The notes under the pieces were generated by a model, which was given only the letters and a program-made list of their open reading frames with translations, made no database searches and was not told the origin of the DNA. The translations under genes were made by a program, and so were the position numbers. Below, in pieces: positions 35,306 to 43,902 of a DNA stretch of 64,000 nt. The stretch is from NCBI GenBank assembly GCA_903926205.1, contig CAIYID010000033.1:1-64000 (forward strand). Direction: 5' to 3'. The first letter of the stretch is position 1, and every line of letters starts with the position of its first letter. Source of the stretch: an uncultured Bdellovibrionales bacterium (lineage in GTDB: Bacteria > Bdellovibrionota > Bdellovibrionia > Bdellovibrionales > Bdellovibrionaceae).

Positions 35306-36334
35306 TTAGTAAACGTAACCAACTTGCAAATAATAACTAGTTTCTTCAGGTCGAAATAGTGCAAAATTATTTCCGTTATAATAGATCGATTTTCCATTAC
35401 TTAAATCTGAAGATCCTGGCATATCAGCAAAAACCTGCGAAGCACCAAAAGCAAAACTCACTGCTTTGGTCATCTGATAATCTAGTTCCGGAAAGATCTC
35501 CCAAAAAGCCGTAGCGCGAGAAAAATGAGAAAAGTTATCACTCGTATCTTTTAGGCCCACTCCATAACCGAGGGTGTTAGTAAAAGAAAGTTTATCGTCA
35601 AAATTATAGGTGAAATTCAAACGATGGTTAAAATAAACACTGTCGCGTTGCTCGCCAGTTTTCGCTAAATAAGCAGCATTTTGATCTGCCGTCCAATCGT
35701 TGCTGTAGTTTCTAGCGATCGCATCTTCTTGCCATGGTGACAAAGATCGTGGACTTCCTCCGTAAAGATTAACGCCTGCGTAGGTACTCATTCCAAGAGT
35801 TATTTTAGGATTTAAGTCCCAATTCAGATTTGCAATACCACCAAAATTTCCAATTAAGTTTTGGTTGTAGTAATAATCATAGTTTGTCGGCAGATCAGCT
35901 CTGATCACAATATTACTATTATTACCGATAGCAATATTATGAAGATACTCGATACGAGTTTTTGCAAAAAATGGAACTTCCCCGCCTTGCTCCCAATTCT
36001 TCTGTTCGCTCGTGACGCTGTAGTAAATGCGTTGAATGACGGTTACAATATCACCATTAGAGAATTTGTAATTTAATTTGAAATGATTTTCAGTATCAAG
36101 ATCCGTCGAATAAGCAGTGTATTGATCGTTCCCAAGAGCATCGGTGTAATGAGAATTAGCAATGCGACCATTTCGTTGCAAGAGCCCAATGTAAGAAAAA
36201 CCAATTGGCGAAGTGCTCGCCGCTGGAGCTGATAAACTCAAGCTTTCGGTAGAGGTTGAAGTTTGAGCCAGTGAGAAAGAAGACAAGAATGGCCCGACCA
36301 ATAAAACAATAAAAAGTGCATAAATAGTTTTCAT
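35306..36334 (-). CDS. Putative outer-membrane beta-barrel protein
   Basis: The 342-residue product has a signal peptide (SSFSLAQ cleavage region). It shows many short alternating hydrophobic stretches with aromatic residues at the ends of strands (HNIAIGNNSNIVIRADL, DDKLSFTNTLGYGVG) and ends in YYLQVGYVY, an aromatic-final pattern typical of outer-membrane barrels. It may be a porin- or transporter-like protein. Substrate or role cannot be seen. It is followed on the same strand, after a terminator region, by no close neighbour; the gene to its right (36478) is a similar type of protein. Confidence 0.6.
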   Translation of the reverse strand: MKTIYALFIVLLVGPFLSSFSLAQTSTSTESLSLSAPAASTSPIGFSYIGLLQRNGRIANSHYTDALGNDQYTAYSTDLDTENHFKLNYKFSNGDIVTVIQRIYYSVTSEQKNWEQGGEVPFFAKTRIEYLHNIAIGNNSNIVIRADLPTNYDYYYNQNLIGNFGGIANLNWDLNPKITLGMSTYAGVNLYGGSPRSLSPWQEDAIARNYSNDWTADQNAAYLAKTGEQRDSVYFNHRLNFTYNFDDKLSFTNTLGYGVGLKDTSDNFSHFSRATAFWEIFPELDYQMTKAVSFAFGASQVFADMPGSSDLSNGKSIYYNGNNFALFRPEETSYYLQVGYVY

Positions 36335-36412
36335 AACCGGAATGAATCAAAATTTTTACGAAGAATCAAATATGAATTTTAAAAAAATTGATATTTTTTG
36401 GGCGATTTAACA

Positions 36413-36441
36413 AAAAACCGACCTTTTTGAGGTCGGTTTTT
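36413..36441. terminator. Bidirectional rho-independent terminator
   Basis: AAAAACCGACCT (36413-36424) pairs perfectly with AGGTCGGTTTTT (36430-36441) around TTTTG. Runs of A and T flank the stem on both sides, so it can work on both strands. It ends the minus-strand gene at 36478 and separates it from the barrel gene at 35306. Confidence 0.9.
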
Positions 36442-36477
36442 GAAATTTTGGATTTGAATCCAAGGAATCTGGAATTA

Positions 36478-37443
36478 TTACAAATTGATTGAAGTTGAAA
36501 GACCGATGTTCGTTCTTTCCATTGACATATACTCAGGAGCAAATTGCAGGTTTGGATACAAATAAATATCACGAGTCACCGCAATTCCCAATCCCAATGA
36601 TTGAGTATAAAGTTCACGATACACCTGACTTGAATTGTCTGCGCGATAATGATCAAAAGTTAAGAAACGAAATACCGTACGGAAAGAATACTTATCGTTA
36701 AAAGCGTATTCTGCGTAAGGAAACACTGCGATTGTCCAGTCGGATCGACCATCTTCTGGATTCGACATAGTGTCTGATAATTTTGTTGAATCACTAAAGA
36801 AAGTATAATTGGCATCGATATTAATTCCTGGTGACCATTTAGTGCTGCTAAATTCCCAAGCAATTGTATGATTAACATCATAACTGCCAACCATTTTATA
36901 TTTATCTGTATAAACTGGCTGAGTGTATTGCGTATAAGAAGTGTCAAAGATATTTTGAGCATTTCCTAATCGAGCAGCGTAAGAGAAATCTAAATATGGA
37001 TTAGAAACACTTGTTGTTCTCTTTCCATTTGAGTTACCCAAATCTCCTGAATTTGCTTGAAATGGAGTACTGATTGAAACACCAGTTCCAGCTCGTAAGC
37101 TTGAACGATCGTTTAAGCGATAAGCTCCAGCTATAGTGCCACTTAAAGAAGTTGAACTATCTTGTCCTGCAATCCCTGCGTAGTTGGGGCGAACTTCTCC
37201 AAAAGGAACCACTAAATTACCACCATTTAAATTCAAATCTAATTTCAACGAAAGAGCATTCTTTGAACCCACAGAAGAAGCTCGTAATTTAGCGTTGGTG
37301 ATTTCAGCATCAATGTCGTTAGTCTTCGCTGCGCCTGCGGGCACAACATCTGTCGACTTCGCTGATGTTTCATTTTTGTCTGACGATTGCGCCCATACAC
37401 TGAGGCTCGTTACGATGACTAATAAAGACAATACTGATTTCAT
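36478..37443 (-). CDS. Putative outer-membrane beta-barrel protein
   Basis: The 321-residue product has a signal peptide (MKSVLSLLVIVTSLSVWAQ) and a low-complexity linker of Ser, Lys and Ala. Alternating amphipathic strands with aromatic residues follow (LSLKLDLNLNGGNLVV, YAARLGNAQNIFD, YSFRTVFRFLTFDHY). It looks like a small to medium barrel. GGGGG lies four bases before the ATG. It ends at the strong terminator at 36413. No specific family is recognised. Confidence 0.55.
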   Translation of the reverse strand: MKSVLSLLVIVTSLSVWAQSSDKNETSAKSTDVVPAGAAKTNDIDAEITNAKLRASSVGSKNALSLKLDLNLNGGNLVVPFGEVRPNYAGIAGQDSSTSLSGTIAGAYRLNDRSSLRAGTGVSISTPFQANSGDLGNSNGKRTTSVSNPYLDFSYAARLGNAQNIFDTSYTQYTQPVYTDKYKMVGSYDVNHTIAWEFSSTKWSPGINIDANYTFFSDSTKLSDTMSNPEDGRSDWTIAVFPYAEYAFNDKYSFRTVFRFLTFDHYRADNSSQVYRELYTQSLGLGIAVTRDIYLYPNLQFAPEYMSMERTNIGLSTSINL

Positions 37444-37484
37444 TATTCCCCCGTTTTTTATAACTTTTGTGTTCTTAAAACCCC

Positions 37485-37501
37485 AGGGTCAAAACGACCC
37501 T
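37485..37501. other. Small hairpin upstream of the barrel gene
   Basis: AGGGTC (37485-37490) pairs with GACCCT (37496-37501) around AAAAC. On the minus strand it is followed by GGGGTTTT, so it could be a weak terminator for the DedA gene to the right or a leader structure for the barrel gene at 37443. Confidence 0.4.
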
Positions 37502-37632
37502 TAAATTCCTTCGATCCATGAATTAGCAAGAGTGGTGCCATATCAAAGCAGTCAAATCAACATTTTGTCAGGATTTTTTGTAATTTTGTTAGAGTTGCCT
37601 AAAACTTGTGCGCTCAATTTTATTAAAACGAT

Positions 37633-38298
37633 TTAATATTGCTTTTTGAAGCGAGCCCTTCCCCAGGCAATCAAGGCAGGTGCTATGGAAATTATAATCA
37701 CGCAAAGTATGACGATTTGAAAATGCTTTTTGATGAGTTCGAGTTCACCAAAAAGATGACCTGCCCACAAAAAGCTCTGAGTCCAAAGTAAGGATCCAAT
37801 CACCGAATAGCTTAAGTAGTGCAGGTAGCGCATGCGTCCGATTCCAGCGACGAAAGGCACAAAAGTTCGAACGATAGGAATAAAACGAGCTAGAATCACG
37901 GCTTTTTTTCCATGCTTTTCATAAAAGTACTGAGTTTGTTTTAAATAATTCTGATTAAAAAATCGAGAAGTCTTACTTTGAAAAATCCTCGGTCCAACAT
38001 GTTTACCGATAAAGTAATTCACATTGTCGCCCAGAAATGTAGCCAACATCAGAACCAGGCTTAAAGAAAGGAGACTCACTTGACTGTCTGGCAAAGCAGT
38101 CATTGAGCCCAGTGCAAATAAAAGAGAATCCCCGGGTAAAAAAGGCGTAACAACGAGACCTGTCTCACAAAAAACAATGGCAAAGATAAGAGCATACAAC
38201 CATGGACCCATGGATTGCGAAAGCATGGAGAGGTATTTATCGGTGTGAAAAAGAAGTTGCAGTAAAATAAAAACTCCGAGAGAGCGAGGTTTGACCAC
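37633..38298 (-). CDS. DedA-family membrane protein
   Basis: The product has up to 221 residues with several hydrophobic helices and the DedA signature: an early acidic residue in FCETGLVVTPFLPGDSLLF, GDNVNYFIGK, and the basic-Gly motif GRMRY after RFIPIVRTFVPFVAGIG. DedA proteins are thought to flip lipids (such as undecaprenyl phosphate) or act in proton-linked transport at the inner membrane. The start is a puzzle. The GTG at 38298 lies inside the hairpin that ends the yceI-like gene and has no ribosome site, while the next ATG (38226) cuts into the conserved region. An ATT at 38268 has GGAG five bases upstream. The gene is leftward of yceI on the same strand. Confidence 0.88.
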   Translation of the reverse strand: MVKPRSLGVFILLQLLFHTDKYLSMLSQSMGPWLYALIFAIVFCETGLVVTPFLPGDSLLFALGSMTALPDSQVSLLSLSLVLMLATFLGDNVNYFIGKHVGPRIFQSKTSRFFNQNYLKQTQYFYEKHGKKAVILARFIPIVRTFVPFVAGIGRMRYLHYLSYSVIGSLLWTQSFLWAGHLFGELELIKKHFQIVILCVIIISIAPALIAWGRARFKKQY

Positions 38299-38305
38299 CT
38301 CGCTC
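38282..38305 (-). terminator. Terminator hairpin between yceI-like and DedA genes
   Basis: GAGCGAGGT (38282-38290) pairs with ACCTCGCTC (38297-38305) around a six-base loop. On the minus strand it is followed, after TCTCGGAG, by TTTTTATTTT. It stands 14 bases after the yceI-like stop. Confidence 0.65.
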
Positions 38306-38319
38306 AGAAATAATATTAA

Positions 38320-38904
38320 TTACTTGGATTTTACACTTTCAGATTCGATGGCAATAACAACTTCTTCGCCAACAACAACGCCGCCTTTATCCATACTTTT
38401 ATTCCATTTAATACCAAAGTCATTGCGATTGATTTTAGCAGTTGCGCCGAAAACCAAACGCTCATTACCCCATGGGTCCATAGTGCTACCACGGAAATCA
38501 ACATCTAATGTAACAGGCTTGCTCACTCCATGAAGAGTCAAGGTTCCTGGAACTTTGATTGTTTTTCCAGATTCAACACCAGTGACTTTGTCGGATTTGA
38601 ATTCAATCGTGGCAAATTTTTTCGCATCAAAGAAGTCGGGACTTGCTAAATGTTCATCGCGTTTTTTATCGTTAGTATCAACGCTAGCGATTTCGATTTT
38701 GACATTGACCTTTGAAAGAATCTTTGAAGAAGCATCATAATCAAAGCCTCCATCAAATCTTGAAAAACGACCTTTGACGTTTGACAACATTAAGTGCTTT
38801 ACAGAAAAACCAACTTCGCTATGAGATGCATCAATCTTGTATGACGCAGCCAAAACTAATGAACTAGATAATAATGCAACAATAAAAAATGTTAAGCGAT
38901 TCAT
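38320..38904 (-). CDS. YceI-family periplasmic protein
   Basis: The 194-residue product has a signal peptide (MNRLTFFIVALLSSSLVLA). It shows the YceI lipocalin-like pattern: YKIDASHSEVGFSVKHL, GRFSRFDGGFDYD, DEHLASPDFFDAKKFATIEF and TLTLHGVSKPVTLDV. YceI proteins have a hydrophobic pocket that binds polyisoprenoids such as ubiquinone-related lipids. The gene is well separated on its 5' side from the + strand patatin gene and ends at the hairpin at 38282. Confidence 0.92.
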   Translation of the reverse strand: MNRLTFFIVALLSSSLVLAASYKIDASHSEVGFSVKHLMLSNVKGRFSRFDGGFDYDASSKILSKVNVKIEIASVDTNDKKRDEHLASPDFFDAKKFATIEFKSDKVTGVESGKTIKVPGTLTLHGVSKPVTLDVDFRGSTMDPWGNERLVFGATAKINRNDFGIKWNKSMDKGGVVVGEEVVIAIESESVKSK

Positions 38905-39039
38905 ATTTCCTCCAATGTGATAGTTTTTATTTTCTCTTTTCCCGAGAAGACTAGACTAAAGCATTTTTGTCGAAGAAAAAATGCATTTTGTGATTTCATG
39001 CTTTGCGCCGTAATTCAACTACAGCTAGAATACAAAAAT

Positions 39040-40170
39040 ATGAAAGCACTTGTATTATCAGGCGGCGGGGCAAGAGGCGCTTATCAAGCCGGTGTTCTTA
39101 CGGCCATCGCGGAAATTGTTGCTAAAAATCAAATCAAAAATCCGTTCAAAATCTACACTGGAGTTAGTGCGGGAGCAATCAATGCCTGCTTTATGGCTTC
39201 TGGAGCCGATGAATTCCAATTGACGGCACAAAGATTAGCTAATCTCTGGAGCAATCTCCATAGTGCTCAGGTTTTCAAAACGGATGCTGTCTCTTTAGGA
39301 AAAATTGGATTGAGCTGGGTGGGAGAACTTTCTTTTGGAGGACTTTCTTCTGGAGTTCAGCATGGGAAATCATTACTCGATACGTCTCCCCTGAATGAAC
39401 TTATAAAAAATAACATTAATTTTAAACGCATTCAGGAGAATATTAAAAACGAAGTTATTGACACGCTCGCGGTCACAGCTCTTGATTATAAAACAAGTGA
39501 GACCATCACTTTTGTCGAAGGAAAAAATCCCTCCGCTTGGAAAAGAGCTCGACGACATTCCGAACAAACAGAAATTAATCCCAGTCACATTGTTTCGTCC
39601 AGTGCCATTCCTCTCTTATTTATGCCAGGAAAAGTGGATGATCGCTATTTTGGCGATGGCTGTGTCAGAAATCATCAACCGCTGAGTCCGGCTCTGCATT
39701 TGGGAGCCGATTCTTTAATGATTATCGGGGTCAGAAAAGTCGATTCGACAGCCTATGACGAAAAAGTTCTTAAATCCACAACCCCACCGAGCATTGCCTT
39801 GGTCGCTAACGTCTTACTCAACTCCGTTCTTTTGGATGGAATTGAAGTTGATATCGAAAGACTCAATCGAATCAATACTTTCTTACAACAAGTTCCTGAG
39901 GAACATCATGATCAACTGAATTTCAAGTCAATCAATCACGTCTGGATACATCCTTCTAAAGACATTGGTGCTTTGGCTGCGACCATGACCAGTAAAATGC
40001 CAAGAGTCATTCGCTATCTCTTAAAGGGCCTTGGTCCTCTGGAAGACGCTTCTGAGATTATTAGTTACTTATTATTTGAACCTGAATTTTGTTCTCAGTT
40101 GATTGAGATGGGATATCATGATGGTATTCAGCAAGAGGCTGCAATCACAGAGTTCCTATTATCTCCTTAG
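39040..40170 (+). CDS. Patatin-like phospholipase
   Basis: The 376-residue protein starts directly with the patatin oxyanion motif MKALVLSGGGARGAYQAG and carries the nucleophile elbow GVSAGA (Ser43) and the catalytic Asp in FGDGCVRN. I chose ATG 39040 although the frame is open to 38917, because the upstream part does not resemble the family and would precede the glycine-rich motif. Patatin lipases hydrolyse phospholipids; bacterial members can be effectors or act on own or prey membranes. No signal peptide is present, so it is cytoplasmic or exported by another route. A palindrome covers its stop codon. Confidence 0.88.
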   Translation: MKALVLSGGGARGAYQAGVLTAIAEIVAKNQIKNPFKIYTGVSAGAINACFMASGADEFQLTAQRLANLWSNLHSAQVFKTDAVSLGKIGLSWVGELSFGGLSSGVQHGKSLLDTSPLNELIKNNINFKRIQENIKNEVIDTLAVTALDYKTSETITFVEGKNPSAWKRARRHSEQTEINPSHIVSSSAIPLLFMPGKVDDRYFGDGCVRNHQPLSPALHLGADSLMIIGVRKVDSTAYDEKVLKSTTPPSIALVANVLLNSVLLDGIEVDIERLNRINTFLQQVPEEHHDQLNFKSINHVWIHPSKDIGALAATMTSKMPRVIRYLLKGLGPLEDASEIISYLLFEPEFCSQLIEMGYHDGIQQEAAITEFLLSP

Positions 40171-40182
40171 ACTTAAGTCTAA
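40167..40182. other. 16-bp palindrome spanning the patatin stop codon
   Basis: TTAGACTT followed by AAGTCTAA is a perfect inverted repeat at the end of the patatin gene. With no loop or T tract it is not a good terminator. It could be an operator for the following response-regulator gene, or chance. Confidence 0.3.
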
Positions 40183-40258
40183 AGTTCATTGATATAGACT
40201 CCTATCATTGCGACATCACTTTTATGTTTCTAAACTAAAAGTACGGAGGAGACTATTC

Positions 40259-40900
40259 ATGGCAACAAAAAAATACCTTGTTTTCGCCGTCGATGATGAG
40301 AGTGAGATTTTGCAATCCTATGAGGATTTGCTCAGTGAAGATTATTCAGTAAAAACGTTTCAAAATCCTCAATCATTTTTGCAATATTTTGATGACGATA
40401 AAGCTCCTCTTCCTGACGTGGTTGTGACAGATCTGAACCTACCGGCGATGACTGGTTTAGATATGGTTCAAAGATTACAAAAAAAAGGAGTGGAATTTCC
40501 ATTCATTCTTCTTTCAGGTTATCTCAGCAAAGAAATAGTGATTCAAGCTGTGGACATTGGAGTCTTTCGACTTTTGGAAAAGCCCGTCGAGGCAGAGACT
40601 CTTTTAAGCACGATCGATCAACTCATTCTTGAGCGTCAAGTGATAGGAGTACGTCAAGAAATTAGAGACCTCACGGCTCAATTACGTGAATTGTACACCG
40701 GCATTCGTTTGATCATGGAACAATACATTCCCGAAGATGTCATGAAACGAATGATCGTTGAGAATCCGGATGGGGAAAATAAAAAGCCAATGAGTTTTGA
40801 TCAATTGTTGGAAAACCTAGAAAGTCGACTCGAAGTTCTTCTGCAAAATGAAAAATTATTAACTCAAATGAAAGTCAATCACTTTAGGGTAGAAAAATAA
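40259..40900 (+). CDS. Response regulator with receiver domain and helical C-terminus
   Basis: The 213-residue product has a normal CheY-like receiver: acidic pocket VDDES, phospho-acceptor Asp in VVTDLNLP, Ser in LLSGY and Lys in LEKPVE. The remaining 90 residues are helical, without a clear DNA-binding or enzymatic domain, so it probably acts through protein contacts. GGAGGAG lies seven bases before ATG 40259, which decides this start over an upstream frame. It is followed by a second, degenerate receiver-like protein and a PilZ protein, so a c-di-GMP or envelope-signalling link is likely. Confidence 0.9.
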   Translation: MATKKYLVFAVDDESEILQSYEDLLSEDYSVKTFQNPQSFLQYFDDDKAPLPDVVVTDLNLPAMTGLDMVQRLQKKGVEFPFILLSGYLSKEIVIQAVDIGVFRLLEKPVEAETLLSTIDQLILERQVIGVRQEIRDLTAQLRELYTGIRLIMEQYIPEDVMKRMIVENPDGENKKPMSFDQLLENLESRLEVLLQNEKLLTQMKVNHFRVEK

Positions 40901-40907
40901 CTTAATC

Positions 40908-42350
40908 ATGACTTCTGATCAGTGGAAATCCCCCAGTAAAGATAACCACAGTGAGCTGGAAATAAATTCAGCTTCTAAGAATATTGTTATCGTTATTTTA
41001 AAAGCCACTGCTCAATCGATGAAGACCACTGAGACTTTTTTAAAAAACCGCGGATTCACTCTTTACTCGACTCATCAAATGCGTGAAGCGCTGAGTTTTG
41101 CCATACAAAAAAATGCCAATTTCATATTGATTGCCGCAGATCATTCAAATCGTAAGGTCAGAACTTTACCTCGAATTCTTAATCAAGCACTCTCAATTCC
41201 AATTGTTGGTTTTACTGAAAATTCCAACAATAGTGCTATCTCTCGCCTGACTGAACTTGGACTTGAGTACAATCTATACCCACCAGTTTCAGGTCCTGCT
41301 GTTGAACGGATGCTCTTAAAAATTCAAAAAGATAAAGAATCCCGCCCCGACCTTATTTCTTATCATATTTCTGCCGGCGGATCAGGACAAGGACATACAC
41401 TGATTAAAGGCGATGATCTCCTCGCCGCTCGCGAAGCTCTTCGACAAATGCTCAGCGAGACCTCAACCTCCGCTACTACAACAGCTATTGTACCTGAAGA
41501 AAATTCTGGGTCCTACGTTTCAAGTTGGAGTTCTCAAGTTCCTGTGGAAAAGGAAGAGACTTCTCTCATCGTGTCAGAATCAACTTATGAAGCGCCAGAA
41601 ACTGAGATTTTCTCTGGTGAGAAAAAAAGCACCATCATTCCATCCTCAGGGGACGATGAGTCTATTCTTCTTCTTGGCACACAAGCAGCTCTTGATGAGG
41701 CCACCCGTGTTCACTCTACGATTCAACCAGATGAAAAAATAAATCCCATAACTTTATCAACGAATATGGCCTGCCTCACCATCAAGTCGTCTAAATACTC
41801 TGGTTATTTAGTGGCAGTTTTAGGCGGCGATCGCCAGATTGATGAACAATTTATGCTCTTAATCAAAGAACGCTTATTCTCTTTTTTGAGCAATCGTGGG
41901 GAACTTATTCACAACAGCGAATCACCCATGAACCTTAAGCTGGAACAAGTTGAATTTGAAACCTGGGCCTTAGAACAAGCCGAGTTTTTAAAAAAGTCGA
42001 TTCATGGTAAAGATGAAATTGCACTGGCTTTTTTCCCTGTTAACGAAACAAGTATTCAGCTTGAGCAATCAGCGACTGATAATATGATTAAATTTTCATT
42101 GGACGAGCTTAAAGAGGATGTCCTCGTCGATTTTGATCTGTATCTTTATATGCCAGAAAATAAAAAATATCTTTTATACACCCAAGAGGGAAAAATCATG
42201 AATAGGACGCAAAAAGAGCGTCTCAAAGAAAAAGGCGTCACTCATATGCATATTCGCAAGGAGAAAATTGGCGAATTAAGACGCCACAAAGCTAAACTTT
42301 TTTTAAATGATAAGATTGACGAATTTAAAAACGGAAAAAAATCCAATTGA
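40908..42350 (+). CDS. Pseudo-receiver protein with HD-GYP-associated C-terminal domain
   Basis: The 480-residue product begins with a receiver-like fold (residues 25-145: IVIVILKATAQ, then FILIAAD at the acceptor strand) that has lost the normal Asp-Asp pair and the acceptor context, so it is probably not phosphorylated. A long Ser/Thr/Glu-rich linker (about 180-265) follows. The C-terminal part (about 415-460, FDLYLYMPENKKYLLY and LKEKGVTHMHIRKE) resembles the small domain found at the N-terminus of many HD-GYP proteins. It lies eight bases after the response-regulator gene and 32 before a PilZ-domain gene. I infer a c-di-GMP or scaffolding role. No enzyme domain is seen. Confidence 0.7.
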   Translation: MTSDQWKSPSKDNHSELEINSASKNIVIVILKATAQSMKTTETFLKNRGFTLYSTHQMREALSFAIQKNANFILIAADHSNRKVRTLPRILNQALSIPIVGFTENSNNSAISRLTELGLEYNLYPPVSGPAVERMLLKIQKDKESRPDLISYHISAGGSGQGHTLIKGDDLLAAREALRQMLSETSTSATTTAIVPEENSGSYVSSWSSQVPVEKEETSLIVSESTYEAPETEIFSGEKKSTIIPSSGDDESILLLGTQAALDEATRVHSTIQPDEKINPITLSTNMACLTIKSSKYSGYLVAVLGGDRQIDEQFMLLIKERLFSFLSNRGELIHNSESPMNLKLEQVEFETWALEQAEFLKKSIHGKDEIALAFFPVNETSIQLEQSATDNMIKFSLDELKEDVLVDFDLYLYMPENKKYLLYTQEGKIMNRTQKERLKEKGVTHMHIRKEKIGELRRHKAKLFLNDKIDEFKNGKKSN

Positions 42351-42382
42351 TTTCCTTAGTCACTCCATGCTGACATAGTCCT

Positions 42383-43081
42383 ATGGAACATAAAAAGTGG
42401 TTTACTTTCGTTGAAGGGCAAATTCGAGGTCCGTTCTCTCCTTCTGATCTTGAAAGACAAATGACAGCCATGCCCACCGCCTTAATCTGGGGACGTGGCC
42501 AAACGGAGTGGGTTAATCCTGATAAATGGCAAAAAATATCTCAAGATAGCGAATCTGCGAGGACTGGGAATGATCGACAGGATCGCATGTGGCGAATTGT
42601 TTCTGATGGAAAAGAATTAGTGCCCATGAACCATGATGACATGATCCGTTTCCTCAAGAGTAAATCTGATTTGGCTAATATTCGCCTTTGGACTGAAGGC
42701 TACAGTGAATGGAGAGATATTTATCAAATTCACAAAATAATGGATGAATTGGGTGTCAGTCGTAGAACTCATCCTCGAGTACCAATTATGGGAACCATTA
42801 TCTGTGAGGGAGCAGGCGGAACTTTTCAAGCCCGTCTTTTATCTATTTCAGAAGGTGGACTTGGAGCGACAGAAGCTGCCCAAGTTAAAATTGGTGAGCG
42901 CTTAAAAGTGATAATTAAAAGCTCCAATTTGTCTGTTGTCATTCATGCAACCGTAGAAGTGGTCTATGTGGGTAATGATGGCTATTTTGGAATGAAATTT
43001 ATCGCCTTACAAACTGAATCGCAAAGTTTGATCATTGAGTACATTAAGAAATTCCTCGTATCAAACCCGGCTCTAAAATAA
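42383..43081 (+). CDS. PilZ-domain protein with two GYF-like repeats
   Basis: The 232-residue product begins with two related segments in the style of GYF_2/DUF4339 (WFTFVEGQIRGPFSPSDLE near residue 6, MWRIVSDGKELVPMNHDDM near 69). A PilZ domain follows from about residue 127, with R-x3-R (RRTHPR) and S-x-S-x-x-G-like SISEGGLG, the c-di-GMP contact positions. The key Arg residues and the S/G motif are present, so c-di-GMP binding is likely. It is the third gene of the signalling string starting at 40259 and overlaps the convergent MnmD-like gene by 38 bases. Confidence 0.85.
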   Translation: MEHKKWFTFVEGQIRGPFSPSDLERQMTAMPTALIWGRGQTEWVNPDKWQKISQDSESARTGNDRQDRMWRIVSDGKELVPMNHDDMIRFLKSKSDLANIRLWTEGYSEWRDIYQIHKIMDELGVSRRTHPRVPIMGTIICEGAGGTFQARLLSISEGGLGATEAAQVKIGERLKVIIKSSNLSVVIHATVEVVYVGNDGYFGMKFIALQTESQSLIIEYIKKFLVSNPALK

Positions 43082-43814
43082 AACCTCGAGTAGCTATTGT
43101 TGAGCTTTTTTTCCCCTGAAAGCCTCTTCGTTCAATGACCTTGAAATCATTTTTTTTCAAAGCTCTTTTGAGTGCCCCGGTGCAGGCGTAAGTGGTAAAA
43201 ATACATTTTTCCTCAGAGTAAACCTCGATAAATTTATTTAAAAAATCTTCCTGCCATAATTCCGGAGAAGCTTTTGAGGAAAAAGCATCATAAAGAATCA
43301 TGGAATATTTTTCAGCTTGTTTAAAGCTCTCCCAAGCCAAGGGGCCACGAATTTGAAATTCTCCAGTTATCTTTTTATGCGCTAGAGAGGTGAGAATCTG
43401 GCTTTTTTCCACTGGCGGGGCAACAAAGCTAAGAAGAGAAGAGTAAATAGCCAAAATCTCCGAAGGTGATGACACTTGATTTTCAATAAAACCTAGAAAT
43501 TCTTGCACAAGAAAGGGGTCCTTTTCATGACTGTGAATTTCTATCGGTGCTTTAGCTTCCAAACTCAGACGGGTGCTCAAAAACTCGTTGTAGCCTAGAC
43601 CAAGACCAACAGATAGAACTCTCGCTCCACCCTGCTCAATACCTGCTTTTAAAGCTTCGCCATAGATGTACCAGGTCTCTGTCCAAGCTCCGCCTGAATG
43701 GTGCATGGTTTCGTCATGTCCCTCCCCGAGCCATTGTAGGCTTGGACTACCATCTTCTGTCCGTCTGACTTCGTAATTATGTTGTTTCCAGAGAGATTCA
43801 CTGGAGGACGTCAT
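43044..43814 (-). CDS. MnmD-like tRNA-modification methyltransferase
   Basis: The 256-residue product resembles the methyltransferase half of MnmC (MnmD/DUF752). It has a SAM-binding VLSVGLGLGYNEF, an acidic LYDAFSSKASPELWQEDFL motif, and TTYACTGALKRALKKNDFKV with GFQGKK at the end. Such enzymes methylate the nm5s2U34 precursor in tRNA. A fused FAD half is absent, as in stand-alone MnmD. I chose ATG 43814; an upstream in-frame TTG (43883) would add 23 residues. Its 3' end overlaps the PilZ gene and its 5' end faces the divergent radical SAM gene. Confidence 0.8.
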   Translation of the reverse strand: MTSSSESLWKQHNYEVRRTEDGSPSLQWLGEGHDETMHHSGGAWTETWYIYGEALKAGIEQGGARVLSVGLGLGYNEFLSTRLSLEAKAPIEIHSHEKDPFLVQEFLGFIENQVSSPSEILAIYSSLLSFVAPPVEKSQILTSLAHKKITGEFQIRGPLAWESFKQAEKYSMILYDAFSSKASPELWQEDFLNKFIEVYSEEKCIFTTYACTGALKRALKKNDFKVIERRGFQGKKSSTIATRGFILEPGLIRGIS

Positions 43815-43902
43815 CGATACCAGTTCCTTTTTATCGGGTTGTATTTTTTTGGTTCCTTGAAAGACCGTTGACAGCAAGACCAAACTCCATCAAACCAAGT
43901 TC

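Noticed and set aside
36453-36470. GGATTTGAATCC as part of a tRNA
   Set aside because: Neither strand gives the cloverleaf; the sequence lies in the gap between the terminator and the barrel gene.
36489-36962. Frames on both strands and other frames within the beta-barrel gene at 36478
   Set aside because: They are shadows of a gene that has a signal peptide, a ribosome site and a terminator.
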